This document shows, piece by piece, positions 25,101 to 54,366 of a DNA stretch of 64,000 nucleotides; positions within the stretch are counted from its first letter, which is position 1; each line of letters opens with the position of its first letter. The stretch is from the NCBI RefSeq assembly GCF_037975245.1, contig NC_092563.1, positions 17,349,594-17,413,593 on the forward strand, given 5' to 3'. The notes below the pieces were generated by a model. That model was not told the DNA's origin. It made no database searches and saw only the letters and a list, made by a program, of their open reading frames with translations. Source of the DNA: Apostichopus japonicus. Lineage: Eukaryota > Echinodermata > Holothuroidea > Aspidochirotida > Stichopodidae. A program made the translations under genes and the position numbers.

Positions 25101-26997
25101 ATGGCGCATTATATTTGACACCAGCGTGTGCAATGTGTCTTTTCAGCTTTGAAACTGAGAATATCACAACCTGCTACCGTACTTATCATTTGTCAATCTT
25201 ACTTCATCTCCAACCCCTTCCCATGCTAAATTGTTGGTTATTTCATCAGTATTGCACAATCTCATCGAATTAGGCTTGCTGAATTAATATAGTCAATATC
25301 TGACTTTGTAAGGTTTAGGGAAATTAAACGTGAATTAGACGAACAATGTGTATGTCGTTCTGTGAAAAGTATTACAACCGATGAAGGGATGGTCTTAATT
25401 TTTAGTCCCGAAAAGTGGCGAGACTACCAATCATTTACAAATGTGAAGTCCAATTCAAGTTTCAGTTTATTTTTTTCAAGGTTCATACATTTGGAAGACT
25501 GTAACCACATTGTTGAAGTAGATGCAATGGATCATCTTATGAAGCAAAATGAAGAATCGGGAGAGAACGAGATAAAGGTACTAGTATACTGTTGGTTAAT
25601 TTCAATACAACTTAACTTCAACTTGTCGAATTTGTGATACGTTTGTGTATAAGAACCCCCCCCCCCCAAAAAAAAAACAATCCCTTCGAATCAGAGCCCG
25701 GGGAAGGGGAGTTGAGGTTGGGGCGGAAGACTTCATGGTGCATTGGAACATGCGACGGAATGAAAGAAGAAGTTTGAAAACAAAAATTAATAAAACAAAA
25801 AACACGCAGAGTTAACCCATTATTTAATTACTATGTGTAATTGCAGGGATAATCACGACTTAGAATGTATTTATTATTCTATATTTCAACATTTAAAACC
25901 CACCCTTCATTGTTTCTATTTGTAATGCTTCAATTTGCATGTATCAGTTTAGACCCTTTGCTTTTTTTCATTTACAGCTTCCAGTGTGTCCATGGTGTAG
26001 GACTCCAATACGGTATAATACGAGATACAACGACAGAATAAAGGCAATAAGAAGAGACTTCGAGAAAGTTAAAACTAAAATTAAAGGAGATAAACACAAA
26101 ATTGAATCTGAGCGTTTAGGTTTATTTGCAAGAATAGCCAAGGCACAAGAGGAGAGCAGATTTAGACTGCAAGTTACGGATGGACTCCATCCTCACAGCC
26201 AAAACTTACGCAGGACACTCGATGGGGAGCTTTTTTTCATTAAATTGGAAAGTATGTTAAAAAGTCGTTACAAGATATCTCTTGAAGACCTCTCCGGTGT
26301 AACCATTATTTTGGATATGTACGATAAAGTTAAGCAGATAAATGACGTAAGAGCCGAAATATTGGAAGGTATCAAATCTGAACTTATTGCAGACATGAAA
26401 GAGTTCAAACAATTTGAAGAATACTACGGGTTTCTTAAAGAAAAGATCAAGTGTTTCCAGAACAAACCCAGCGATCAAGAAATCGAAGATTGGCAAAATG
26501 AATACCAACGGTGTCGACATAGTTTGTCCCTTGTGCGTGTACTAAGCGTGTTCAAGAATTCGGATATCAAACCTGATGAGTTTGAAATGGTAGACAAGAT
26601 GGCGGATGAAGTTGATAGTTTGTTGTCAGACGGATTTCCGTTCAGCAAAGAAAAAGATGACAGAGTGAGAATTCTTCTAACCGATATGAAAGATGCAAAT
26701 CCGCTGCTTCGGGAAATAGGCATCAGTGAAGTGGAACGACAGATGGTTGTAGAGGCGATGGGGTTCCGCAAGGGTCATTGGTTTAAGTGTCCCAATGGAC
26801 ACATATATGCTATAGGTGAATGTGGGGGTGCTAGTCAAAGAAGTAAGTGTCCAGAATGCAAGGAAACTATCGGCGGAATTAGCCATCGCCTAGACGAAGG
26901 CAATTCACTTGCGCCAGAGATGGACGGAGCCAACTTCGCTGCTTATTCACAGGAAGCTAACAACATGTTTAACTTTGAACTAAATGATGTTATTTAG
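10860..26997 (+). CDS. Gene A: ZNFX1-like RNA helicase (whole gene model)
   Basis: NFX1-type zinc finger protein 1 homologue. Core exons: 20311-24684, 25481-25577, 25978-26997. Two phase-consistent 5' options exist. The long form is exon 0 (8996-8999) then 14012-14662, 15581-16231, 17786-17945 and 19456-19656, giving about 2385 residues. The short form is 10860-11053 spliced to 20311, giving about 1894 residues, the same length as the gene B model. Order: disordered RGG/Trp-rich N terminus, ZNFX1-specific region, UPF1-like superfamily-1 helicase, NFX1-type zinc fingers, coiled region, RZ-type finger. Known family roles: antiviral dsRNA sensing in vertebrates, small-RNA inheritance in nematodes. 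No stop or frameshift was seen in the core exons, so it is probably functional. Which 5' end is used needs transcripts. Confidence 0.85.
11054..13089. other. Intron, homologous to gene B intron 1
   Basis: No coding sequence is supported. The order of short blocks (for example the GCCTACGTAGCCGCTAA region near 12,390 on the complementary strand) mirrors 50.8-53.9 kb, minus the retroelement fragment present there. Confidence 0.6.
13090..13445 (+). pseudogene. Dead 5' fragment of a ZNFX1 helicase exon
   Basis: Sequence parallels the start of the helicase exon of genes A and B (TSTRKTNPMG, then LLLKQ, then SKACRVSD, followed by an in-frame TAA). The splice acceptor is lost: CAACAG of gene A is CAACGG here. 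Several frameshifts follow and homology stops near 13,445. It sits at the expected distance from exon 1, so it is the remnant of an extra ZNFX1 copy (A') whose body was lost. Confidence 0.88.
13446..14011. other. Non-coding stretch before the duplicated exon
   Basis: No homology to the right arm was noticed and no exon is supported. A short ATG frame at 13,796 ends at a GTAAGA donor but its exit phase (2) does not fit the next exon. Confidence 0.4.
14012..14662 (+). CDS. Tryptophan-rich acidic/basic disordered exon, copy 1 (gene A)
   Basis: The exon is bounded by TTTCCTCCCAG and GTGAGT and is 651 nt, entry and exit phase 1, so it can be added or skipped without shifting frame. It encodes 217 residues with no fold expected: a Ser/Thr/Pro-rich opening, then an acidic stretch with Trp every 6 to 19 residues (EQW, EYW, DVW, DLW, GNW, GAW, DSW, AEW), then a strongly basic tail (RRKGKGKG, SKRKRRHPRE, DDRRRRRRK) resembling nuclear localisation or RNA-binding segments. 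Trp motifs in acidic disordered contexts recall Argonaute hooks, although no strict GW/WG pair occurs. It is joined to gene A by phase compatibility and strand, not by transcript evidence. Confidence 0.72.
14750..15550. repeat. Intronic minisatellite (GGTGGAGCTATAATTAAACAG)
   Basis: Roughly 30-bp units built on GGTGGAGCTATAATTAAACA plus a GTTTTGGGATTCT-like linker are repeated about 25 times with variation. The array fills the intron between the two copies of the tryptophan-rich exon. Confidence 0.92.
15581..16231 (+). CDS. Tryptophan-rich disordered exon, copy 2 (gene A)
   Basis: A near-identical duplicate of 14012-14662, displaced by exactly 1569 bp, with the same splice sites and phase 1-1. 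Only two amino-acid differences were noticed (Glu to Val after SQI; Glu to Val in GAWEI). Including both exons would double the number of Trp motifs and the basic tail. The preserved reading frame and splice sites indicate either a very recent duplication or selection to keep both. Confidence 0.72.
16319..17525. repeat. Minisatellite arrays following exon copy 2
   Basis: The same ~30-bp unit continues at 16,319-17,065. After a restart of the leader (AACTTGAAAAACTGTATACACTC, 17,070) it continues again at 17,110-17,525. The duplication unit was therefore exon plus array, with a third, exon-less partial unit. Confidence 0.9.
17786..17945 (+). CDS. Short exon of gene A (KNKKGAISFDRIQGPPSG)
   Basis: A 160-nt exon: AAG acceptor before 17786 (entry phase 1, weak polypyrimidine tract) and AGAAG|GTAAAT donor (exit phase 2). 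It follows the tryptophan-rich exon in phase and leads in phase to 19456. Product: basic, Gly/Pro/Trp-containing, disordered. An ATG at 17788 might serve as an alternative start. Confidence 0.6.
18055..18200. repeat. Dispersed-repeat fragment (AAAGCGCTTTACAAA)
   Basis: The stretch TATAGCCCAATATGCAAAGG followed by CTTCAAAGCGCTTTACAAAA is typical of a small repeat type common in marine invertebrate and fish genomes. Ends are not defined. Confidence 0.45.
18201..19455. other. Intron of gene A
   Basis: No exon seen. It contains the TA microsatellite at 19,096-19,179. Confidence 0.5.
19096..19179. repeat. (TA)n microsatellite
   Basis: About 84 bp of almost pure TA alternation with a single TG interruption. 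Confidence 0.95.
19456..19656 (+). CDS. Arg/Pro/Gly-rich exon of gene A
   Basis: A 201-nt exon: CCATCCACAG acceptor, CATGAG|GTATGA donor, entry phase 2 and exit phase 2, so it joins 17786-17945 (or exon 1 at 10774-11053) to the helicase exon at 20311 without frame loss. It encodes a low-complexity RNA-binding-like segment (PDRRTDD, SPIGPQTYYNRS, PRGSPSQRRGG). Vertebrate ZNFX1 also has an Arg-rich disordered N terminus. Confidence 0.72.
19790..20110. repeat. Degenerate TTGA/TGAT simple repeat
   Basis: Recurrent TTGATTGATTGACTGATTGG-like text fills much of the intron just before the helicase exon. Confidence 0.8.
20311..24684 (+). CDS. Gene A helicase and NFX1-finger exon
   Basis: One 4374-nt open exon: acceptor TTATCAACAG, donor GCGCG|GTAAGT (entry phase 2, exit phase 2). 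A ZNFX1 N-terminal region (ILTRLINTEPNDFTRLLYEN) comes first. The helicase motifs follow: Walker A GPPGTGKT near 21776, motif Ia CYTNHALDQFLEGI near 21880, VVEEAAE (motif II, the DEAA-type box) near 22961, GDHQQLRP (motif III) near 23043, LQHRMRPE near 23163, QGEEND (motif V) near 23518 and ALSRARKG (motif VI) near 23616. From about 23,755 on there are many CxxxC/CGHxC units of NFX1 type. The acidic insert between motifs Ia and II (about 21,990-22,700) differs strongly from gene B. Confidence 0.95.
24685..25480. other. Intron between helicase exon and exon 3 of gene A
   Basis: About 0.8 kb. It is the uninterrupted counterpart of the 8.9-kb intron of gene B and shows the empty sites of the insertions found there (near 24,905 and 25,262). 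Confidence 0.8.
25481..25577 (+). CDS. Gene A exon 3 (RFIHLEDCNH segment)
   Basis: A 97-nt exon after TTTTTTCAAG, before GTACTA; entry phase 2, exit phase 0. It completes ...GAR-FIHLEDCNHIVEV, the conserved ZNFX1 stretch after the last NFX1 finger (FVQLEDC in vertebrates). Gene B has the same 97-nt exon. Confidence 0.92.
25978..26997 (+). CDS. Gene A C-terminal exon with RZ-type zinc finger
   Basis: Acceptor TTTACAG before 25978; stop TAG at 26995-26997; 339 residues. It begins PVCPWCRTPIRY, the ZNFX1 Cys pair plus TPIR motif. A charged helical, coiled-coil-like region follows. Then comes the RZ finger: GHWFKCPNGH and IYAIGECGGA followed by CPEC near 26,775-26,865 with Cys/His ligands intact. 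The tail has SHRLDEGN and EMDGA, typical of ZNFX1. The RZ finger is shared with RNF213. Confidence 0.95.
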   Translation, partial: LPVCPWCRTPIRYNTRYNDRIKAIRRDFEKVKTKIKGDKHKIESERLGLFARIAKAQEESRFRLQVTDGLHPHSQNLRRTLDGELFFIKLESMLKSRYKISLEDLSGVTIILDMYDKVKQINDVRAEILEGIKSELIADMKEFKQFEEYYGFLKEKIKCFQNKPSDQEIEDWQNEYQRCRHSLSLVRVLSVFKNSDIKPDEFEMVDKMADEVDSLLSDGFPFSKEKDDRVRILLTDMKDANPLLREIGISEVERQMVVEAMGFRKGHWFKCPNGHIYAIGECGGASQRSKCPECKETIGGISHRLDEGNSLAPEMDGANFAAYSQEANNMFNFELNDVI

Positions 26998-29900
26998 GTA
27001 ATAAAAATCAGATTAAGCTGAACGTGTGATAATCATCATCTATCCGTTTAATTTTGACTGTTAGTTTCCAAATGTTAAGTATTCTTAAATCACATGTTAC
27101 AAGCACTGCACGGTGTTTGTATTGTACATGCCAAAGCAAAACCAAATTTCTAGGTTGTAGTGAATACATACCTGCGTCATTTCCATATACCCAAGTCAAT
27201 TAAAAACACAAAACTTTGTATTATACAACAATAAGATGTGAACAGAAGGAAAGCATTATAGCCAAATAGCTCTGTCGATTCTCTCTCCGGTGTACTGCAT
27301 TTCTAGGGCGCTATCTGATGCATGTTACCGTTAACGTTATGTGCCATCTACATGGTTTTATCCTAATATCGTTCTGCTCACAATTCAATCCAGGATTCTC
27401 AAGCAAAATTGAACTAACCTTTCATGTTACTAATATGCATTAATCGAACTTATAAATTAAGTTTTAAGGAAATGACTTAGAAAGGTAAGAAATTTCAACT
27501 TCATACTTTTTTTAATACAAAACAACCAACAACAACAACAAAAAAGAGAAAAAAATCTTACTTGGGATCGGCCTAAAGTTTGTACAGTTTTAGATTGCAA
27601 AGTAAAAACAAAGATTAAAACACATAATATACAATTAAATTAATTTGGCATCGACATAAATAGCTAAGTTGGCCACAATGAAGAAAAACACGCACAACAG
27701 CCAAAAATAAAAGTGTGAAAACAAGAACATAAAAACAGTATAATTACTAGCACAGCAAATACGAAAAATTCAACAGAAGTTATTTCTTTATATTTGTTTT
27801 AACGTTACCCGCTCAATGGGTTTAGTTCTAAATAGTATAGTTAAAAAAGGGTGGGGGAAGTACCACTAATTGAATCGTAATAACCAAATAGCTTGTTAAT
27901 TAATGTACATATCAAATATATAGAAAGAAAGCTCGTAGGTACAAACAACAAGTAAAATAAAGAACAACTTTAATCTATACAAACAAAATATGCGGAAATA
28001 GATACAACCTTGCGAAAACGGCAAAGTTTATAACTGTATTATATTGAATTGGTAATAGCCAAATTATTTCAAAAGGGGGAATTTGTGTAGTTGGCAGGAC
28101 TTGGAAGGATAGGGGAGGGAGTGGGGGACTGTTTTTTTTTTGCGAAGAGGCAGGGAAAGGGACATTGATGTTGAATTTTATATTCGACGATCCACAATTG
28201 CTATACAGCTGCATGGTATCACTCCTGCGGTATTTAAAAGCACCATTGAAAGTGGTTTCTAATTGGTTGTTCAATTCATATATAAATGATTGAAATATTT
28301 TGCCTAGCTTAACGAAAAGTTGATAGATTGCTCGTTTTATTATAAAACAATTTTTATGAACCTATTCATAACCATTAATCATTTCTTCTAACGTATTTTG
28401 TTTTTGTATGTTACAATAGTGCTGGTGGCTAGCTAGGGTGTACCTGTGGACAAGAATTGTAAGAATGCGGGGTGGAGTTGAGGGGGGGGGGGAGTTCATA
28501 GCTTAGCGCAGAACTTTGAACAGTTAACATTAGTTCGCGACTTAACACGAAGCCAATGCATATTGCGAAAGATAGAAGTAACATTAGCTAAATAGATCTC
28601 GTCGATGATACTGATCTTTTCACCGAGTTCTGAATGCAAAATATTACAAAAAGAGGGTATATAGCCAGCGATTACAATGGGATTCCACGTAGATAGCTAT
28701 TACAACAAGGTGTCGTAAAACAGCGTATTACATTAGGAGGCCATGTTACAAGTACAGTACGCTGAAGCGTGTACTTGTGACGCAAGTTTAGGTTCTGTTC
28801 CCTCTTCTGTTTTAAGATGTTCATGAATTAGCGTTAATGAGAACTTGTTCCACCAAAAACGTTTCTCTATATACAAAATAAGTGGTTTGGGGAAATAAAA
28901 ATATTCATTGTAGCCTATAAACGTGTATCTAGCTAACTGTTTTCATAGAAAGTTTGATCTTTTTTATCTTGAATTGTGGACGTTTGAAGAATGTCTATAT
29001 GTCGAAATATCGATAAAAAAGCCGAAAGGGGACCAGATATAAGGTTGCAAGATGAGAGACTAATATCTTTTTATGATATCACACTGGTGAAATTTGCATA
29101 CAACTCCCATCTGGCGTTCCAGATATATTAACGATTGAAATTGTCCCAGTTTGTACCAAAAGTGAATTTGAAGAAAACTGGTATGTGATGTCATAGTTGT
29201 ACACTGATAGCAAAACGTTTTGTTTTACTTTACTTTCTTACTTTGTTGTTTTGACCTTTGCTTGGATATGAGTCAAAGTTTAAATAATTTGATGTAGAGT
29301 AAGCAATATCCCAACGATGCTAATGTATATTTACTGAAATGCAACACAATTTTGAAGAAAAAAAACATGAAAAAAACTTGTTAGAGTGCTTCTATGACAT
29401 GACACCTATTTGCATAAATTCCACTTCTGCTACAAAACGCCAAACATGGGTAAGCATAAATCGAATGCAAATTCATCAGGTTGTTTGAATATGTTCATCT
29501 TTCATCTGCCAAATGTCAATTGTTCCTCTGGACTATCCTGAGGAAGTAAAAAAAATATATGATTGACCGGTATTTTAGCTTGTTTAATTGAATCAGTTGT
29601 GTCATTTTACTCTTGTTTTATAAAGGTATCAGTGATGTTTCTGAACCATTGGCGAATAGATATCGAATCAATACTCGTCTCTCTCGTTGACGTTGCTTTT
29701 TGTGTCTCGAAAATCGATACTCTTTAAGGATACTCATATATGCTACAGCTACTAGTATTACTACTTAACGCAGGCCTATATCCTTTTATTAGTTACGTTG
29801 ATTTTTTAAGAGAATCTACGTACAACGACAGCGACGAAATGAAAGACGGCAGCATCAACAAAAGTGTGTGTACACGACGAGATGAAGTATTACACCTGTT

Positions 29901-30640
29901 ACAAACTTAGTATTGATATTCAGTACATTGTAGACTACAAAATAACAAACAATTTGCTGGATTTCCATGTTTTTTTTATGGACTGAACCTAACATTACAC
30001 AATGTCTGCACTATATACTCTGCACAAACTACCAGTAGGCCTGTTCGTCAGAGCCGATGCAAACAGGCTGAATAGAAACAAATTAAACTCCCAATTTATG
30101 TCGGCGTAATTTTTTTCTACAAGAAGTAAATCAAGTGAATTAATGAATTTCGTCGAATGACATGTACCCATAAAGGCGTTAACTTGGGAATTTGTTAACG
30201 GGTCTCTTTGTGAAAGAATATTTACACACAACATTTAAACAATGGGAATATCGAGAATAAACTTTACAGTTTGTCATGGAGGTATTTACGTATTTTCTGC
30301 TAAGGGTCGTGAACTGGGTACAAAACATTCCACTGTGCCCGTTAGATTACTTAACCAAAACCATTTACCCCAGTCTGCACTCATGTCATTAAAAAAAAAT
30401 TAAATCCACCCCCCCCCCCCAAGAATGGTTGAATATTTAGATTATCACATACTTAATAGTGTTTCTCAGCATGTAATAAGTATTTCGATTCTTCTAATAA
30501 CGCTTTTCTCAGAATCATAGCTGATCTAAGCAATTTTATTCTAACTAGTTTAAGAAAGCAACAGAGGGGTGGGTTGCTTGACAGAACTTTCTCAGTAGAT
30601 AGCACACACTCGATAAAGTAAAGAAGCTGTTCACCTTTCG
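26998..30640. other. 3' flank of gene A, no gene
   Basis: The part 27.0-27.2 kb and most of 28.07-30.64 kb are mirrored in the right arm. About 27.23-28.07 kb has no obvious counterpart there and is probably an insertion here or a deletion there. G-homopolymer runs occur at 28,123 and 28,480. No credible exon was found. Confidence 0.6.
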
Positions 30641-30679
30641 ATATTAAATGCGTAGTGAACCGCTATTCCCATAATTTTT

Positions 30680-30895
30680 CATTCGTCGCCGACCAAGAGA
30701 GGGAAAGGGATTGTTTAGTCGCTGTTATGGAAGTGACAGTAATCGAGACACATGTGTCTTTCGAAAATATAGACACAAATGTGACGGCCGTTGTGAGAAA
30801 AAGCCTCACATACGATATGTATAGGCTGTTTCAACAATTCTGTTCGGAGATGAGGAAAACCCAAGAGCGAGGTTATGATACGCCAGTAAACCCAA
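30680..30895 (+). pseudogene. ZNFX1 relic: decayed end of the zinc-finger exon (left core)
   Basis: Read in the right frame the stretch gives GSDSNRDTC, then KCDGRCE, a stop, then STILFGDEENPRAR. This parallels GSDCDRKAC, GLCGERC and TTILFGGEDDPGAR at the end of the helicase exon, and the flank GATACGCCAGT matches the intron start GTATACGCCAGT. The donor GT is followed by TATG instead of AAGT. A short ORF over this spot in another frame is not a gene. Confidence 0.85.
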
Positions 30896-31065
30896 GCAAG
30901 TGTAAGTGACTCGCCTTTTAAATGTGACTGTATTAAAAACTGCCTTCGCACGGCTGATCTAGACTCAAGTTAATGTGTATCTCTCGAAGACTGGACTTGT
31001 CTGCATTGGAAAACAATGTGTGCTTTCGAAAGCTTGAACTAGACTGTTATCGATGTTATTGCACA

Positions 31066-32769
31066 CCTCAATTATATGCATAGAAATGGCAAATTTGAAA
31101 ATCTTTTATTTTTTGAAGAGGCCAATTTCCTATCCATCATAATCATGTAGGACAGACGGTTTTCGTGAATTGTCAAATACAGAATACAAAAACAAATACA
31201 TATTACTATTTTCCCTATATGTAAATCCGCAGACACACCATGATATATTTGGTAATCACTCCAAATCTCAACATTTTTATAGCCGCCAAGCCATAGGCAC
31301 CTATCCCTTTCCCATTATTTCGACAACTCAGGACATTCCAAAACGCAAAAGTGGTTTGCATGTATATAAGACAACGGGTAGGCAAGCCATGAGAGACAAA
31401 CATCGCATAATGTATCCTCGTATTAATACAAAGATATACGCGTATTAATTCGAATATATACACGTATTAAATCAGACAAAAACTGGCAGCTTCATCGGCT
31501 TAAACTTGCGCAAAACCCTTTCGAGGTTTTTGTTCAGAACATAACTGGTCTTCTTATTATGCGTTATAAGGTGCCGTCAAAGTGTTAAGGTATTTTTGTA
31601 AATAAAGTAGAAATTATCAACATAATGATTAATTGTTCAGTTAATATATTAAGTAATCTGCAACGAAATGAAAAAAATTGCTTAACATTCAATGAGAAAC
31701 GAATTCAAAATTTTGATGCAAAATGATTCTTCATCACTTGAACAACTAACGGCAAAATGGGAAAATAAATCATTTAAATGAATCTCTCCAATTCAACATT
31801 TTGCAACAAAAGGATTCATCACTTGTGTGTCAGCATGCCATCATTCAGTCCTTTGCAAAAAGAAAAGGTTTAATTGATCAATTAAGAAATCTCATCATTT
31901 CAACATTTTGCAACAAAATGATGAATCGCAGCAAAAGTGCAGAAATAGATCTAAACATGTTGACGGCACCTCAGTATTTCCATAACTTTCCTCCTGTTTT
32001 GGAATGTGAGATTGCTTCTGCAGTTTCATCCTTAACATGGAACCCCATACCTAACTCAATAATTTACTTTTATAAAATGTATCTCTGGTTTAGAAGTTCT
32101 TACCCAAACATACTTTTCAGCTTCATAATTTTGCATTAGTTATATAGACGATATTAAATGGCAAAACCTAAAAGGATAGTTTAGAGGGAAATTATTTGAA
32201 GTACGGTTTAGAAAAAAATATTCTTGGCATCCAAGCTACATCTTTGCATACAATTCCTAGGGTAAAAGTTAGCTTTAGATGATCATAAAGTTATCAATAT
32301 TTCAAAAACTTTGGGGTATTCATATTCTGACACGCGATTATCAGAGAAATTGTTAAGGATAAAGCAAACTAAAGCACGATTGTACATTTACTGACCAATA
32401 ATTCGTAAACATTACTGCGCGTTTATCTAACTTGGGAAAAGATATTATGTCATGGATTGCAAAAAATATTAATTTGCCAAGCCAAACCGCAGCCCCTCCC
32501 CCCTCACACATACACACACCTCGTTCCATCCGTCCTGTATGTATATTACTAGTGGGACAATAGATAACACTTTATTAGAACAACTCGTTTTGTAGCCACA
32601 TCTATAGGTTACCTGGTTGGCGTAGCAGGCTCTGACTGGCAATGTGTTTCGTCGCTAAACTCCTGTATGTTATATAACTTACATTAACTTATCAAACTTG
32701 GCTATAGCTATACCTGTTATTTCAAAATCCCTTCAGTATATTACTACGAACGCCGCAAGACAGTGTGCA
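31066..32769. other. Spacer at the centre of the inverted duplication
   Basis: About 1.7 kb not mirrored in the arms. It contains internal repeats of TTCAACATTTTGCAACAAAA (about 31,790 and 31,898, plus a weaker copy near 31,700). No gene was found. Confidence 0.6.
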
Positions 32770-32934
32770 AGTAACATCACTTACAGTCTAGTTCAAGCTT
32801 TCGAAGGCGCACATTGTTTTCGAATGCAGACAAGTCCAGTCTTCGAAAGGTGCACATTGACCAGAGTCCAGTTCAGCCTTACGTAGGTATTGTTTAATGA
32901 ATTCGGCAGTTAAAAGGCGAGTGACTTACACTTA

Positions 32935-33145
32935 CTTGCGTTAACTGGCGTATACTTACCTCGCTCTTAAGTTTTCCTCATCTCCGAACAGAATTGTTCA
33001 AAAAAGCCTATACCTATCATACTTGAGGCTTTTTGCTCACCACAACGGCCGTCACATTTGTGCCTACATTTTACAATTCGAAAGACACGTCACATGTGTC
33101 TCGATTACTGTCACTTCCATAACAGCGGCTAACAATGCCTTTCCC
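32935..33145 (-). pseudogene. ZNFX1 relic: decayed end of the zinc-finger exon (right core)
   Basis: Mirror copy of the relic at 30,680-30,895. It reads on the minus strand towards TTCTGTTCGGAGATGAGGA and ends AGAGCGAG|GTAAGTATACG, so the donor GTAAGT is still intact here. The frame is broken upstream. It shows that the ancestral arm already contained a second, dying ZNFX1 copy before inverted duplication. Confidence 0.82.
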
Positions 33146-33149
33146 CCTC

Positions 33150-36004
33150 TTGGGCGACGACGACTTAACGTACTTAATATCAATAAGTGAACAGCTCCTT
33201 TACTTTATCGAGTGTGTGCTATCTTCTGAGAAAGTACTGTAAAGCAACCCACTCTTGTGTTGCTTTTATAAACTATTTATTAAGTAGTAAGTATAAAATG
33301 GTATAGATCAGTTCTGATTGTTAAAAGGAAATAAGAAGAATCAAAAGACTTATTACATGCTGCGAAACGCTATCAAGTCTGTAATAATCTAAATATTCAA
33401 TAATAAATATTCCTTTTGGGTAGGAGGGTGGATTTAATTTGAGTCGATATAAGATTTTTGTCTTTTAATGACATGAGTGTTGACTGGAGTGCATGGTTTT
33501 GGTTAAGTAATCTTACGGGCCACAGTAGAATATTTGTACTCAGTTCAGGGTCATAGCACAAACTACGTATATACCTCCATGACAAAGTGTAAAGATTATT
33601 CCCTTTATACCTATTGTTTATATGTTATGTTTAACTATCATTTCACAACGAGACCCGTTATCAAATTTCCCAACGTCTTTATGTATACATCTCATTGAAC
33701 GAAATTCATTAATTCACTTGATTTACTTCCTTGAGAAAAAAATTCGCCGACATAAATTGGGAGTTTAATTTGTTCCTATTCAGTCTGTTTGCATCGGCTC
33801 TGACGAACAAGCCTAATGGTAGTGTGTGCTAGAGTATGTAGTGCCGCCATTTGTAATGTTAGGTTCAGTCCATAAAAAAAAAACATGGAATTCCAGCAGC
33901 ATTATTTTGTTATTTTGTTGTCTACAATGTACTGAATATCAAAACTAAGTTTGTAACAGGTGTAATACTTCATCTCGTCGTGTACACAAATTTTGTTGTT
34001 GCTGCCGTCTTTCACTTCGTCGCTGTCGTTGTACGTAGATTGTCTTAGAAAATCAACGTAACCGATACAAGTATATAGGCCTGCGTTAAGTAGTAATTCT
34101 AGTAAATGTTGCATAAATGAGTACCCTTAAATAGTATCGATTTTCGAGAGACAAGAAGCAACGACGAGGAGAGTGACATATATTGATTCGATATATATTC
34201 GCCAATGGTTCAGAAACATCACTGATACCTCTATAAAAACAAGATTAAAATGGCACAACTGATTCAATTAAACAGGCTAAAAATACGAGGCAATAATATC
34301 ATCTTTTTTTTACTTCCTAATGATAGTCCAGAGAAACAAATTGACATTTGGCAGACGAAAGGTTAACATATTTCAAACAACCTGATGAATTTTGCATTCG
34401 ATTCCTACATACCTATGTTTGACGTTTTGTAGCAGAAGTGGAATTTAAGCAAATAGGTGTCATGTCATAGAAGCACTCTAACAAGTTTTTTTCATGTTTT
34501 TTTTCTTCAAAATTGTGATGCATCTCAGTAAGAATACATTACCATCGTTGGGATATTGCTAACTCCACATCCAATTAGTTAACCTTGAACCATATCAAAG
34601 CAAAGGTCAAAAACAAAGTAAGAAAGTAAAGTGCAACAAAACGTTTTCTATCAGTGTGCAATTATGACATCACATACCAATTTTCTTCAAGTTCACTTTT
34701 GGTACAAACTGTGACACTTCCAATCGTTCATATCTCTGGAACGCCAGATGGGAGTTGTATGCAAATTTCACCAGTGTGATATCATAAGAAGATATTCCTC
34801 TTTCATCTTCCAATCTTTTAACCTTACCTCTGGTCCCCTTTCGGCTTTTTGATCGATATTCTGAAATAAAGACTTTCTTAAAACGTCCAAAATTCAAGAT
34901 AAATAAGATCAAACTTTCTATGAAAACGGTTACATATAAACTACAATTAACATTTTCATTTTTCCAACCCACTTATTTTTAATAAAGAGAATGGTTTTTG
35001 GTGAAACAAATTATCATTAACACTAATTCATGAACACCTTAAAACAGAAGAGGAAACAAAACCTAAACATGTATCACAACTAAACGCTTTAACGTACTGT
35101 ACTCGTAATAATATGGCCTCTTATTGTATTACCTTGTTTAACGGTTCCTTATTGTAATAGATATCTAGGTGGATTCCCATTGTAATAGCTTGGTATATAC
35201 CCTCCTTTTTTTAATATTTTGCATTCAGAACTCCGTGGAAAGACCAGTTTCACAGGCGAGATCTATATAGCTAATGTTACTTCTATCTTTCGCAATTTGC
35301 ATTGGCTTCGTGATAAGCCGTTAACTGTTCAAAGTTCTTTTCTAAGCTACGAACTCCCCTCCCCCCCCCCCCCCTCGACTCCACCCCGCCTTCTTACAAT
35401 TCTTGTCCACAGGTACACCCCAGCTGGCCACCAGCACTATTGTAACTCACAGAAACAAATTACGTATGAACAAATGATCAATTGTTATGAATAGGTTCAT
35501 AAAAATTATTTTCATGAAACGAGCAAGCTATCAACTTTTCATTTAGCTAGGCAAAATCATTTCTATCATTTATATATGAATTTAACAATCACTGAGAAAC
35601 CACTTTCAAAAGTGCCTTTAAATATCGCAGGAGTGATAGCATGCAGATGTAAAGCAATAGCGGATCGTCGAATATAAAATTCAACATCAATGTCCCTTTC
35701 CTTGCCTCTTCGAAAATAACCCCCCACCCCCACCTCACCCTGTTATGTTTGACTTCTGTTAACGTCTGATTTTTGTAAAATACAAAGTTTTGTGTTTCCA
35801 AATGACTTGAGTATAGGAAAATGACGCAGTTATATACTCAGTGCAACCTATACAATGTTTTTAGCTTTGATATGTACAACACAAAGACCATGCAGTGCCT
35901 GGAACATGTGGTTTAGGAATACTTTACTTTTAACAAAGGCACAGTCATAATTAATCTGATAGTTGATAATAATCATACGTTCAACTTAATTTGATTTGTA
36001 TTGC
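33150..36004. other. 3' flank of gene B, no gene
   Basis: Mirrors 27.0-30.7 kb. A C-homopolymer run lies at 35,360. No credible exon was found. Confidence 0.6.
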
Positions 36005-54205
<18,201 letters not shown>

Positions 54206-54366
54206 TATTCATCGCATGCAGTAACCACAGCAATTCATACCTACAGAAACTGTGACATTAAAGAATATATGTTATGAGATTCATTGATTACACGTATTTG
54301 CTTCTCTTCAAAGAGAATTATCACATCTGTTTTTGTATCATACATACAAACGGAGCCTAACTCAGC

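Larger units (their letters stand above)
8777..31065. repeat. Left arm of large inverted duplication
   Basis: Sequence blocks here recur in reverse complement and in mirror order in 32.77-56.4 kb: exon 0 region (8.78-9.06 kb against 55.9-56.15 kb), exon 1 (10.8-11.05 kb against 53.93-54.24 kb), the following intron (11.05-13.4 kb against 50.7-53.9 kb), ZNFX1 exons 2-4, the downstream flank (27.0-27.2 kb against 35.76-35.95 kb) and 28.07-31.06 kb against 32.77-35.72 kb. The arms differ by many substitutions, a 6.9-kb block present only here (13.45-20.31 kb) and several insertions. Confidence 0.88.

Noticed and set aside
30655-30909. 84-residue ORF as a small gene
   Set aside because: The DNA aligns in another frame with the end of the ZNFX1 zinc-finger exon; it is a relic.
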